From contig OZ345356.1 in assembly GCA_977006965.1 (NCBI GenBank), forward strand, positions 682,001 to 746,000: a stretch of DNA of 64,000 nt, in the 5' to 3' direction. Made by a program: the position numbers and the translations under genes. Below, piece by piece: positions 44,762-55,378 of the stretch. Position 1 is the first letter of the stretch. Each line of letters opens with the position of its first letter. The notes below the pieces were generated by a model that was given only the letters and a program-made list of their open reading frames with translations, had not been told where the DNA came from and ran no database searches. Origin of the DNA: Phymatolithon calcareum. Taxonomy: Eukaryota > Rhodophyta > Florideophyceae > Hapalidiales.

Positions 44762-45649
44762 CAGAGCATTGGAATTATTTATTTATTTTTATTCTTTTCT
44801 CGCGCAGTGTCGAGAATAAATATCAAGACTGTTGAGCGCAGAAGGAATAAATTATTGTATTTAAGTTCAGTGAGGAATAAATAACTGGTTATTCCCAATT
44901 ATTGGATCCATCTTGTAGCTCATGGAATCAAATCGACAAGCGGCAGTGTAAATAGGGTTCTCGGCGACAGTAAACGGCAGCAGGCCTTTGACGATAAACT
45001 CTAGCCAGCCGTGGGCATGCAACGTTTTGCGAGGATAAAACAGAGAGATAGGTTTCGAAACTCGTAAGGTATTTGTGCTCGACTCTTTCTCAGCGCATAA
45101 AACGTTTAAGTCGCTTGGATGCTCGGATTGAACGTGACTCACAAAATTGGTGTAGCCCCGTCCAGAATCTTTCCGTCGCGTTCCACATTTGCAAGTCCAC
45201 ACAGCGGAGTTGGGATCCGACTGTGTGAAAAACTCATCGCGAACATGCTTACCGAAAACTCGCGGCATCTTGGGTGCTACCAAACGGTGATCGCCTGGTA
45301 CGCAGTTCCCGTTGTACTGTGTTGATTGCCATGGTTTTCATAATCCTAAATGAGGAGTCCGCAGCCGACACGTCATGTGCTATCGATGACAAACATGTCA
45401 CTTTACTGTTCAAGAATACCATCGGGCCCAAATAAACAATATAATCGTCGGGCCAAAATGCTGTCATTCTCCCCCAGAAACGTAGACTTAGTCGAGCGTT
45501 CTCGAGTAAATAATGCTTTTAAATAAATAAAATAATTGTCGTAACCACGAAGATCTCAATAAATACAATAAATATGCGCGACTCAGGAATAAATTATTGG
45601 AACAATAATTTAAATAATTACAATAGCAATTATTTTTTCCAATGCTTTG
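44762..45649 (-). mobile_element. hAT element, 888 bp, internally deleted
   Basis: It is flanked by GATCAAAG (44754-44761 and 45650-45657), the 8-bp duplication typical of hAT. The inverted ends are CAGAGCATTGGAA and CAAAGCATTGGAA. Subterminal GAATAAATTATTG-type motifs are repeated. It carries only the N-terminal part of a transposase and so cannot be autonomous. Confidence 0.93.
44867..45268 (-). CDS. hAT transposase N-terminal fragment with BED-type finger
   Basis: From ATG 45268 (MPRVFGKHVRDEFF) the 133-residue product has WTCKC...FVSHVQSEHP, a C-X-C...H-X(4-5)-H pattern like the BED zinc finger that binds hAT ends. It then has a short linker and HGWLEFIVKGLLPFTVAENP, the usual region after the finger. 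The DDE and dimerisation domains are missing, so it could at most bind DNA. It is on the - strand within the element. Confidence 0.75.
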   Translation of the reverse strand: MPRVFGKHVRDEFFTQSDPNSAVWTCKCGTRRKDSGRGYTNFVSHVQSEHPSDLNVLCAEKESSTNTLRVSKPISLFYPRKTLHAHGWLEFIVKGLLPFTVAENPIYTAACRFDSMSYKMDPIIGNNQLFIPH

Positions 45650-46069
45650 GATCAAAGCGGGAAATATGAAAAGTGCTCTCTTAAATTTTACCTTCAGCTA
45701 GACTGTAAACGCTACTTCTCAAAACTCCGCAGGGAAGAACCAACGTATTCCGATTCATCAATTCTGGGGGAGAAACATATTACATCCTCCCTCAACTCCA
45801 CATATTCTGTTTGGGATGCTCCCATTCCAATTCCCATAAACCTGCGCGGTGCACATCCCAAGGATTCTTGTATGAACTCTGTGGAAGATTTCCAGCCAAA
45901 GCGCCTCTGTTACGAATGGAAGGAATCTTTTTAGTGCCTCTATGCTATGAATATCGAGCTAATACGAAAGTAACCTTGGGAAAGAACGGATTAATTACAT
46001 GGGACTCTCGACAGGTTAGAAAGTTTACGTCAGGATTGAATCTACGTACTAAAAGTTGGTGATGGCATG

Positions 46070-47109
46070 CTAATAGCAGCAGATATCTTCTAAGCGGGTT
46101 TTCTCATCGACAGTAAGCAAGCGTGTCACGGTGAGGCCCGAAAAACGAATACCGCGAGTTCCGACTCCCATCACACCAGCCTCGTCTTCATGGAGAACGA
46201 CCTCATCATCGTTCGCCTCTTCTAGTATCGCTGTTATCAATTTCTGAAGAGATAACTTTTCTTTTCCCAACTGGGTCCGTGTGCAAGCCGAAGTCCGCTT
46301 GAAGCCTCGCTGGAAATGTTTTAGATATCTTTCCCAATCTTCGTGCGCAAAGACAAAGCGTGAATATGCTGATGCGAATTCTACCATCAACACTTTCTGA
46401 AATTGCAGGAATTTCAGGCCGCACGGCATTCTCGCGAAAACTCCTCAGATTTCTCACCGCAGTTCTTGCCGTATGCCTAGACTCCCTCTGAGCAGAGAAC
46501 CAGGCCATTTTCCAGCATTCATCAAACAAAGTGTCTATCTTAAAGTTCGCGCTTTCATGCATGCGTAGAGCTGCCTTTGCCACTCATAAGTGCTAGCATT
46601 GTCGGATTGATCGAAGTCCTCATTGTCACACAAATTGACGAAAAAGGTTCCTCGTCCATTTCCATTGATTGGATAGAGTGGGTGGTCTGACGAAAGACCT
46701 CTGTAGAATGCATTAATCTGAGCATGAAAAGTTAGTAGCCATGTCCTTACATAAGTTGGAACTTTTCCGATACTGTAACTGACGAAAGAGTCACTGATAC
46801 TCTCAATTGAACGACCAAGACCTGTAATTATATGCCCTGATACGTTTGCACGTTATCCTAGCGTGCCCTCGATTTTATCCATTTGAGACAATCCTCCTCT
46901 GTGGCACTGGGCCCATGCGCGAAGAGTGCAGCATCTAATAGAACCTTTGTGAATCGGGAGCCTCTGTAGCAATTTGCATAAAACAAATCGATTCTCTTAG
47001 AAGAATCGAGTATTTGAAGCGATCCATGAAGATTTAAGAAGTTTAAGGCAGCGTCAAGCATCTGGACTAAGATTGAAGTGTACATGTTAAAAGCATGAAA
47101 CAGAGACAA
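46070..47109 (-). pseudogene. Decayed unknown protein gene
   Basis: Several open segments on the - strand line up in order with frame changes: MSLFHAFNMYTSILVQMLD... (47109-46858); a ~95-codon stretch with GLGRSIESISDSFVSYS and NGNGRGTFFVNLCDNEDF (about 46850-46560); then MVEFASAYSRFVFAHEDWER...DEKTRLEDICCY (to 46070). The residues look protein-like and no single frame covers them, so it is broken or has introns. I do not recognise the family. Confidence 0.45.
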
Positions 47110-47321
47110 AATACATTGTTTTTTTTGAGCAAAGTTTATTTAAAAGACCCACAGATTTCCGAAGATATAGGCAAGGCTTACTCAGTTGCTACCTACCTTT
47201 GTGTAGGTTACGAAAACGCACCGCCAGAGGGGCGGGCGGAAAAACTTAGGATCTCAGATATCCCATCTAAATTGCATAACTCCTGTATTGTTCGCCGTAG
47301 ACGACCCCCGGTAGCGAGGCG

Positions 47322-47690
47322 TCATTGTGTGTTCATTGCGCCACATTTTGCAGCTCGGTGATCAGTGCACCGAGCTCGTTTGACAGCTGATCCGATAGCA
47401 TGTCGTAACCGCGCCTGGCACGTGGCGCGGTACTCGCGTAAGTCTCTATTGATTAAGAGCGTTGACATCGTCTCTATAGACGCTCTGCCGGCAGCGGCAT
47501 ACCGCTGGTATTTTAGGTATTCTCTGGAAACCGACTTCTTGCTCGATGCTGCACGTCTTCTCCACTTCCGCCGCCGTCCTCGCTCCTCGGCAGTTTGCTC
47601 CGCGCAACGTATCCTCTCATAGGTGTCACGAAGGCTTCTGCGTTGCTCCTGCCAGTGCGCATGCTTCCTGTTAAAGCAGTCTTTTTTCAA
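47322..47690 (-). CDS. Basic Arg-rich reading frame (122 codons), tandem copy 1
   Basis: The product is very basic (AEERGRRRKWRRRAASSKKSVSREYLK). A second, diverged copy lies next to it at about 47815-48105 on the same strand and keeps many residues (KKDCFNRK, AHWQ, RRS, KSVSRE, RYAA), which supports past coding. No known domain. The start is uncertain. Confidence 0.35.
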   Translation of the reverse strand: MKKDCFNRKHAHWQEQRRSLRDTYERIRCAEQTAEERGRRRKWRRRAASSKKSVSREYLKYQRYAAAGRASIETMSTLLINRDLREYRATCQARLRHAIGSAVKRARCTDHRAAKCGAMNTQ

Positions 47691-48228
47691 GCATTGGTTG
47701 GTTGACGCCTTGCTGTCTCCGATTACAGCAGCCCCTCGCGGGGATCGGCTTTACGCGGCACTTGAATTGGCTCGCGCTCGGAGCAACTGCACAAAGGAAA
47801 TAACTGAGCATGGCACGCGGCGTGGTACTTTCGTAAGTCCCTATCGGGTAGGGTCGTTGACCTCGTCACTATAGATGATTTTGCGGTAGCGGCATACCGC
47901 TTATCTTGAAACCGAGTTCTTTCTCGGTGTTTCAGGTCTTCTCTTGAGACCGACTTCTTCCTCGATGTTGCAAGTCTTCTCCATTCCCGGTGCCGCGCTC
48001 GTTTCTTGGTTGTTTGATCCGCGTCGCGTAGCCTAGCATGGATGTCACGAAAGCTTCTGCGTTCCTTCTGCCAGTGCGCCTGCTTCCTATTGAAGCAGTC
48101 TTTTTATACACATTGGTTGGTTGACGCCTAGCTGTCTCCGGTTACAGCAGCCCCTCGCGGGGATCGGCCTTGCGCGGCACTTGGCTTGGTTCGCACGCGG
48201 AGCAATTGCCCACGGAAAACGAACTTGG
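47405..48228. repeat. Tandem duplication, two ~400-bp units
   Basis: Unit 1 (about 47405-47808) and unit 2 (about 47812-48228) are diverged direct repeats. Shared blocks include CATTGGTTGGTTGACGCC, CAGCAGCCCCTCGCGGGGAT and GACCTCGTC-like parts. Unit 2 has an extra internal duplication (CTTGAAACCGAGTTC / CTTGAGACCGACTTC). The CCCCTCGCGGGG motif forms a small hairpin. Confidence 0.75.
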
Positions 48229-49207
48229 ACCGGCTATGATAGCTTTCTTGTTTCATTTGCCGCCTCAATTTGCGGAATTAGTCAATTTCCTACGGCGGCG
48301 ATGCGTTGGCATCGGAATAACCGAGAAAACTGGAGACCTTGGTTGCGCAACAATGTAGGCGCGTTCCCGATCCCGACGCCCAATTCCGGCGGAGCTACCG
48401 CCAAAATGCGCGCATTTGCCGGCCTCATAGGCGAGGGCGCTTCTGCCGGCGCGGGCGAACTGCCCGCGCCTGAATTCTTGGCTTCTTGGTTTGTGGCCCC
48501 ACAAAATACATTGTGTGCGAAGTGTTGCGCTATATTACGTACTCTTGCATGATCCATGGAATACGTGTGCGATTGACTGGAGTCGGATTGTGCCGACCGG
48601 AGTTCACGCAACGCAGAAATTTTCTCTGCATGCCGCCCCTTGCACTCGTTGAAAAAGGATTGCTGAAATTGAGAAGCCCTCGCAAAGTCAGTAGCCAGCA
48701 CATTAGAAGTAACAACGCTGCCCAAAGGTTTTCTTTCAATGTTTGATGAATGCCAAGCAAAGCGGCGAGAACCTGTTGTTGGAAATTAGCGTCAGACACC
48801 ATTTTCTTGCAGTTATCATTCTCCATCTTCTCAATCGCTCGTGTGAGCCTTTCAGAAGCAGACAGACTTTGGCTGGCTTATTAACATTTCCTCCAGATCC
48901 GGCAAGTTCTTTTGACCGCCTTGCGCTGGATGACAAACGAGGGGTTTATTGGCGGCGCCTCTTCCATCGGATAGAACAGGTGCAGAATCTTGTTGCGGGA
49001 TTGCAAACATGTCGAGATGGTCGAATTTAGTCGGTTTTGGATTATGGTAAAGTGAGGAACAGTTGGTTAAATACGATTTTAGGGTCATTGTGAACCGAAA
49101 GTTGCGTATAATCGTTTCTGATGTTTACCTGACCCGCCGCGGAGGGAAAAGGTGCCCCGCAGAATGCCCCATCGGTTTCTTGACAGAGAAATGGGAAATA
49201 ATGCGGC
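48229..49207. other. Unassigned tract
   Basis: There is a GC-rich patch with GCGCGGGCGAACTGCCCGCGC at about 48450-48470, otherwise nothing. Open frames on both strands have no recognisable domain. Confidence 0.4.
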
Positions 49208-50093
49208 TTGCGCATGGTGGACGAAAGCCGGACTGTACCGCACGAATGTGAATACTGCGGCAAAAGTTTCGCTAAGAGATTTCGCCTGCACGGGAACATC
49301 ATGTCGCAACTACTTTCACCAACTTCTCTCATGTACGACCGCGAGAAGACTGAAGACAGTCCCACTTGCAAGGAGCTCGTTTTCAGAGTTGCCATCATTC
49401 TGGGAGGCTTTGTGTTTGGCATCTTCTAGTTCGCGAAGAGCGTCATATGGCTCGCGCACTACGCTTCGTGGACGCAAAGGCCGATAGCGAGTACTACCCT
49501 CACCAAGGTTGCCTGGAATTGTGACACTGCGTACACCTACCGAGTCGCCGGAGTCACCTAAAACAGTGTCAGTATCCACAACGAGACAAGCTTCTTCGAC
49601 CAGCAAGAATTGTGTACGAGGCTGCGCAACCTGACGAAGAGTGTCAACAAGACGGTCGCAGTGCGATACAACCGACGTCGACCAGCTGAAATCGCGCTCT
49701 GGCCCACCATTCCCATCTTCGAGTTCTCCTTATGCGCCTTCTTCTCGCAACTGGCTCTCGCCGTCGCCTTGAACATTCTGCTCACATTCTCCAAAGCGCA
49801 CCTTCATAAATCTTTTCAAGGACTGGTCTCCACTTACGCACCACCCGCCATCGCGTTTGGCTTCACCTTGTACGTTGCTATCACCGTGCAGCGTATGAGA
49901 ATACAATCGAGTAAGCTGCCATTCGCCGCCACCGGCTCGACTGTGGGAATATCTGCGTTCATAACGGTCGTCGTACCGTTCTGCTAGCTCTACACACAAA
50001 CGCATCTCTGGTTATGTCCCTTCATCGTAAACACCGCCCATCTCTTGATCTCACCGTTGCCTCGCGCTACCGTATACCCTATTCTCGCAGAGT
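49208..50093 (+). pseudogene. Decayed multipass membrane protein gene
   Basis: One phase reads protein-like throughout, with only three internal stops (49427, 49557 and 49985) before a final stop at 50091. It begins with HECEYCGKSFAKRFRLHG, like half of a C2H2 finger. It then has hydrophobic segments ELVFRVAIILGGFVFGIF, FEFSLCAFFSQLALAVALNIL, APPAIAFGFTLYVAITV and STVGISAFITVVV. No known family is recognised. The finger-like part may be chance. Confidence 0.4.
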
Positions 50094-50454
50094 GACGGAC
50101 AGTTGGTGATGTGCCAAGAACGATTTTGCCATCGGCAAATATGAATTCTTCCTCACACTCCGCCCTGGAGTAGCATATTGCTCAAAACGGAAAATGAGGC
50201 AGGTCACTTCTAATCGGACATCCCTGCTATCCAAAGCTTCCAAAGTGTTTGAAATCCTGACTGGCCGATGTCCTGAAGCCGATTGCGCGACTGAAAATAG
50301 AGTGAACGTGAAGGCCATAAATATGTGCAGCACCAGTCTATATGGATCGCCATGCATTCGGTTGCAGTCTGCGTTGTAAACGTGTGAACGGTGTTGTGAC
50401 TATGAGCAACATTTCCGTTTTTGCCTTGTTCCCGCTGAGCGAGGGCGTTCACCG

Positions 50455-51170
50455 AATCGGCCCACTTCCAATAGCCGAAAATGACCTGCGATGAGAACGT
50501 CGACAATTCAAACTCTCATTTCTCTTCATCTCAACCACGAAACGGGAACTGTCTAATCGAGCCCTAGCTGACACTCAAGACGATACTCTCGCTGCTGTTG
50601 TAACCTGTTTGCCGTTACTGGAGACAAAGCAAAGAAACTTGAATCATCGATGCACCCTCATATTCTGCCAGTGGCCACGTTCATGTCAACAGTAGCAACC
50701 GGGTTGACCAAATGTTGGTTCAAGTTCAGGTACAGAGCATTCGCGTTACCGGTGGGAAGTGATGGCCAAGCGTGAGTGTAAAACCGTGTGCTCGCGTTCA
50801 ATTTGGCGTCCGCCAATTTCTACAATTCGACGGCAACGGAAGCTCTTCGGTAGTGGAACTCCGCGTGCAAGACGTCGATGAGCAGATTCACTACCTAGCA
50901 ACGTGAAGCGGTACCGCCACAGCGCGGCACACACCCTAGTTTACTAATTATGCGCCGCGAACATGCGTCATGTGTCCACGGCCGTCATGGACGCTCCAAA
51001 CTAGGTTGAAGTATCGCAAACAGAGCAGCTGTACTGCACAAGTTCCTACTAGCTAGCCGTCAACTAAGCACTGTCCACATCAGTGGTCTCGGTGCCAAGG
51101 AGCCGCATCGGTAGCAGGAGAGAACAGGCGCGCGTTTTCCGATAGTCAACCTCCTCTTCATCTGCTTGTA
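50455..51170. repeat. D-module flank, copy 2
   Basis: This matches 15215-16173 without the LINE insertion and shows the empty site TTCATCTCAACCACGAA. No gene is supported. Confidence 0.75.
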
Positions 51171-51524
51171 TCATGACTGGGCGGCGGCGAGGCGTTCATT
51201 CACGGCTTTGCCCTCGTAAACATTGACGAGGGTGTCGCTGAACTTCGAGACGGTTTCGAGCACCGCTGCCGTGAGAGTACCGGGAGCAGGCGGCGCGCGC
51301 TTGAGCCCGATATTGTTGTAGCAGTCGGCGATATGGTTCTTCAACTTTTCCCTCTTCTCCGGTGGCTGTTCCTTCACGTGGTCGTTCAGGAAGGCATACA
51401 TGTTCTGCAGCGGCTCACGGTACTTCGCCTTCATCCCGTCGAACTTTTCCCAGAATTCTTCGCTACCCGCCGCACCCGTACCACACGCATCGTTCACACC
51501 GTTGAGCGGACCCAACGCGCCCAT
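51171..51524 (-). CDS. D2: small unknown protein (117 aa)
   Basis: This is the intact member of the D family. It begins MGALGPLNGVNDACGTG and contains EEFWEKFDGMKAKYREPLQNMYAFLNDHV and REKLKNHIADCYNNIGLKR, which look like amphipathic helices. It ends AVNERLAAAQS. There is no signal peptide or membrane segment. The ATG is shared by all three copies. The size and helix content recall small helical adaptor domains, but I cannot name one. It lies downstream of M2 and S2 on the same strand. Confidence 0.6.
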   Translation of the reverse strand: MGALGPLNGVNDACGTGAAGSEEFWEKFDGMKAKYREPLQNMYAFLNDHVKEQPPEKREKLKNHIADCYNNIGLKRAPPAPGTLTAAVLETVSKFSDTLVNVYEGKAVNERLAAAQS

Positions 51525-51755
51525 CTTCTCTTCCTCCGTAACTTCGGAAGAGCCAATTGGCCATGATCATCGGGGTTAGAACGTTGGTTGAAGAGACGCT
51601 GTCTTCCAATGAGGTTTTTGAGCGATGCGGTCCGATCTCCAAATCAATTAAATAAGATACAGTACTGTACTTTATAAAGTACAGAGCAGTTCTGTCTGTC
51701 CTTGCCAACACGAAGTGCGTGCGCGTGCGTGCGCGCAAGCATACCGGCGTAATAT

Positions 51756-52409
51756 TCAAGGCGCGTGGCGCGCTCTAGCAGTATGGAAGGCTGCGAGCAC
51801 GGCGCCAATGGCGTTCGCAACGCCACGCGCTGTGGTCATCGCATTCACTGACACCAACCGGTGGTCATCAGGTGTGGCAAACACGAGCGAGAAAAGAAAA
51901 GTATCACTCCTTCCGTTCTCGTTCGTTCCGCGCTGAGCATTCTGGACAGCATCACGAAATGGTTGCGATGACCCCCTCAGCCAACCGCTCGTCTGTCCCA
52001 TCGCCCAGTAAAGTCTTTGGTGCGTCCTCGTTTTATGGTAGACTCCCTTTGCGCTTGATATCACCGCGCTTCTGATCAGGTCAGCGCTGTAGTTTTCAAC
52101 GAGCGCTTATGCTTTCTTCTGCTTGAACCAGGGCGTGTCCATATTACGCGGCCATGTTTGGAAATAGAGAAGCATGTTGGGGGGAGTGAGTAGAACCGAA
52201 AGGGAAACGAACAGAGCTACAGTCAGTCCTCCTAGCGCTAAAGTTCCCGACTGCCGCTGCATGCATCTTGCGGGTAGTTCAAGCGTTAGTCCGTAACCAG
52301 ACCACGCGAAAGGCGTTGGGTAGCAACAGGAGGTGCACATCTTATCCCAGATCAAACTCCTACCTATAAAGAGCTTCGGTGCACTCCAGTTCTTCCCATT
52401 CGGGTACAC
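51756..52409 (-). pseudogene. M2: M-family frame, TAA at codon 101
   Basis: It matches M1 in length (654 nt), in the TAA at codon 101 (52107-52109) and in the open remainder (ending ARHAP). Hydrophobic stretch TLALGGLTVALFVSLSVLL. Its start is 78 nt from the S2 stop. Confidence 0.5.
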
Positions 52410-52487
52410 ACTCCTCTGTAACTAATGCCACAACAGCTGTGACGTGCCGTGCCGAGTTTTTCTGTTGGCCTGAGAAACGAACAGTGT

Positions 52488-53864
52488 TTACAAAGCGCCA
52501 GGTAGGTCTGCGTTCAGCGGGAGAAACGGCACCGACCTCGGGCGCAATTTATGCACATCATCGATGGTTCGCAACGCCACGTCGCATGTGACAGCCGTTG
52601 CCGTCGCCTTGGCGCGTTTTTTCACTTTGTCGCGCGATAGGAACGAGCCACGCTGCGAGTCCAGCTTGGACGCGTTGACGACCGCAGACACATGCGCGTC
52701 CGAGAGCATCGGTTTGTCTTCGCCCATAAGGTGCACCAGCGCGTCGCGATACATCTGCTCGCGGTCGCGGCCTACAAGTTTCTCGAAGCGAACCGAGCGT
52801 ACGCGGATGTCGCGACATCGCAGCGCGTAATAACGATACAACGACGTCACGGTAGTGGCGTAATACAATGCGTAAAACTCGAGGTCGTCTCGTTGGAAAA
52901 ACGGACGGAACGCGTCAATATACTCACGCTCTGCGACGTGCATATCGCTTTCGTCGTGGTCAAAGTTGAGTTCCTGCAATTGTATGGCGGTTAACGCAGG
53001 CACACGGCGCACACGAGAGTGGTACCAGTGCAGCGCGGCGTAAATTGCAATCACGGGCAGCGTCGAGAACGAACGCTCGATTGACGCTGCACATCGGTGC
53101 GCGTCGCGGTGCGAGAACAAAGCGGTTGCGTTCGGGAATAGCCTATGGATCGTGGGTGCAAGCGGCATAGCGGCCGAACGCGGTTTCAGCAGCATTAGAC
53201 GCGGCACCGTGGCCGTTATTGGCAACAGTGTCAGCACCACGGCGCGCAGTAGTTGTTCACGTCGCACACGAGGAAGTGCGACGCGTTCACCTAAGCAGAA
53301 CGGCATCAACACGTCAGGTTCACTCACGCAACGGATTAAGCCTTCCGCGCCACCCAACGCGCGACACAGCAGGGTGGAGCCCGAACGCGCAACAGACCAC
53401 ACGAAGCTGATGCGCGTGCGATCCGTGTTTCGATGTGCGCGTTCCTCCGCGCCGCGCACCAAATCGTCCAGCGACGTCACAAACACGTAGCGCGCATGAT
53501 GATACACTGATTCATAAACGAACGGCGCGTCGAGCACGCGCTCGACGTGCTCCTCGTCGCCGCCCACGTCCACGAAAGTGGCTACGCCGCGATCAAGGTC
53601 CACCATGTAGAGGAACACGTTCGGCGAATAAATTGCGCTCACGATGTCGACTTTCGTCGGCGACGCGGTTAGAAAGTCGCCTTCAGATGCTGGCGAGCCA
53701 TCCAGACGATTGCGTGCTAGGATACGTCGTCTTGACGTAACACCGTCGGCACATGCTCGAGGGCGCTTCTGCACGAGCGCGAACAATGCGCATAGCAGGT
53801 GGAAAAGCAAGGGCGCGCAAATCTGCACGACACATTGCGCCGAGGTGCGCCGAGAGACGCGCAT
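52488..53864 (-). CDS. S2: sulfotransferase-like protein (458 aa)
   Basis: Same length and motifs as S1: an N-terminal anchor (CVVQICAPLLFHLLCALFALV), WSVARSGSTLLCRALGG and SHRDAHRCAASIERS. It differs from S1 at scattered positions without indels, which suggests that it is kept under selection or was copied recently. The frame is open for 59 more codons upstream, but that part comes from the palindromic island and is unlikely to be translated. It is head-to-head with G4. Confidence 0.75.
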   Translation of the reverse strand: MRVSRRTSAQCVVQICAPLLFHLLCALFALVQKRPRACADGVTSRRRILARNRLDGSPASEGDFLTASPTKVDIVSAIYSPNVFLYMVDLDRGVATFVDVGGDEEHVERVLDAPFVYESVYHHARYVFVTSLDDLVRGAEERAHRNTDRTRISFVWSVARSGSTLLCRALGGAEGLIRCVSEPDVLMPFCLGERVALPRVRREQLLRAVVLTLLPITATVPRLMLLKPRSAAMPLAPTIHRLFPNATALFSHRDAHRCAASIERSFSTLPVIAIYAALHWYHSRVRRVPALTAIQLQELNFDHDESDMHVAEREYIDAFRPFFQRDDLEFYALYYATTVTSLYRYYALRCRDIRVRSVRFEKLVGRDREQMYRDALVHLMGEDKPMLSDAHVSAVVNASKLDSQRGSFLSRDKVKKRAKATATAVTCDVALRTIDDVHKLRPRSVPFLPLNADLPGAL

Positions 53865-53934
53865 TGCATTGTGTTCAGAGTGGCAGATCTCCGGAGAATC
53901 GTGATCACGAGAGTAGGACTGTGATGCGCTGTGT

Positions 53935-54128
53935 GTATGCAATGATTTAAAATAAATCGTTTTAAATATAGACGTTTTAAAACGTTTTTTAAGGGTTCGA
54001 AAAACGTTCGAAAAAATATACACGTGTAGTGCGTCATACACCTTTCATTACAGTCGGGCTTCGATTACATCGCCGGGGACCAAAGGCGGTATGATCGCGA
54101 ATTTATTTTGAACGTTTTAAATCATTGT
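53935..54128. repeat. AACGTTTT palindromic island upstream of S2
   Basis: A shorter version of the island before S1 and S3. It lacks the second cluster around GATGGATATCGA. Confidence 0.7.
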
Positions 54129-54229
54129 ATAGATCACATGATGTGTGGTAGGATTGCTCACGGTCCGGTCCGGCTCGTCGGTTAACCGGTTAGAGTAACC
54201 GCCCGGGAGCTGCGGGAATTGTGAGACTA

Positions 54230-55358
54230 CACCGTTAGGCCAGTCGAGGATTTTGGAACCCCTGAAATCTTAACGAAAATCATAATCAAGGTACATACTT
54301 TTGCTTGAAATTTCCTATTTATACCTCGAACTTGATATCATAATATTTCGGTATCTCTAGCTTTCACAGGAAGTCATGATTTCCGCGAAAGCACCGTGTT
54401 TGTGGAAACGAGCACTGACATGAGCAGATGCAAGTTTACATTTGGGCCACGAACTTTGTTCTCATAGGCTGAGTTGGAGATCCAAATCTATGAGCCATAT
54501 GATATGGCTGTATATGAGATTTTTGAAGTTGGATAAATTGACGGGTCGGTGCTTCAGACAATCCAACACGGCGAGGTCTTTTGCTGTAAATTTATGGGAA
54601 ACGGTGGTTCGGCATTTCTGGTCAATACCTGTCGTCGGAGACCCACGCTGGTGCCTCGCACGGCGCTGCCGCGTGTACAATCAGGCGGCGGGAATGGCAG
54701 TGCAGTAGAAGTGATGGAGAGGTAGGTGATAGGAGAGAGAAAGAAAAGGTTTTGTGTAGTGGGTGATCTGGACAATGCCTTCACGGTGAGAATGCGCTCC
54801 GGCCGACGCCCTCGCTAAAGACAAGAAACCTTGTAGTTTACGGATCTTAGAACATTCTACCCCGGGGACTAGGAAAAAGAAATGGCTGCGCACCTTAAGA
54901 TACGCCTCCACAAATCTCCAAGCACCACAGGAGCTTTCTGGCCAATCAGGGGCCAGGAAGCGTAAGTCCATGTATAGCCAATCATAATGGCCGCACATGG
55001 ACAATACCGACTTTATGCCTTCATCTCCGCACATCTAACGTCAAACGCTTATATCTACTGTAGTGATCCACTGCAGTTATCGCGCATCTGAAGCCACCAT
55101 TGCAATGTACTCACTGATATCTTTAGTTCGGTATACATTTTGTCACAAAAATGATTCCATGTGCTTCGTGATAGTCAAGTGAAAAACGTCAAAATCCGCT
55201 TTTATGAGCAAGAATCCGTTTTTCGGAGGGCTGATGCGCCATACCGAGGACATTCTATGAACAGTTTTTTTGGCAGCAATCGAAGATAATAAAATTACAA
55301 ATATCCCCTCAACCCGTCCAGAACTGGGGTTTTAAGGAGGCAAAGCAACTAGCTGAAC
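54230..55358. repeat. Repeat B, copy 4 (upstream of G4)
   Basis: It matches the other copies, lacks the 740-bp inverted insert and the 380-bp block, and holds a solo LTR (54630-55003). The conserved G leader is at its right end. Confidence 0.8.
54630..55003. mobile_element. Solo LTR, 374 bp
   Basis: It begins TGTCGTCGG and ends CATGGACA (TGTC/GACA inverted ends), and is flanked by ATACC (54625-54629 and 55004-55008). Repeat B copies 1, 3 and 5 show the empty site GGTCAATACCGA. It differs from the copia LTR and from the 1 kb LTR in G1. Confidence 0.85.
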
Positions 55359-55378
55359 TATGGCAGCATGGTGGCAGC

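Larger units (their letters stand above)
44631..46062 (+). pseudogene. Unrecognised gene interrupted by hAT
   Basis: The frame before the insert (FRRHTVDKITVPVRDFEDMSLDQS) continues exactly in phase after it (GKYEKCSLKFYLQLDCKRYF) if the hAT element and one 8-bp TSD are removed. It stays open to 45934, with a likely frame change to a second piece (PLCYEYRANTKVTLGKNG) ending at 46062. No known domain is seen. The exact in-phase junction indicates a true coding frame at the time of insertion. Confidence 0.5.

Noticed and set aside
49208-49290. C2H2 zinc finger (CEYCGKSF...LHG)
   Set aside because: The second zinc-binding histidine is absent and only one finger is present; kept only as a remark on a pseudogene.
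51171-51524. D protein as a KIX-like or Mediator-type helical domain
   Set aside because: Only helix-like charge patterning supports it; no diagnostic residues, so no function is claimed.
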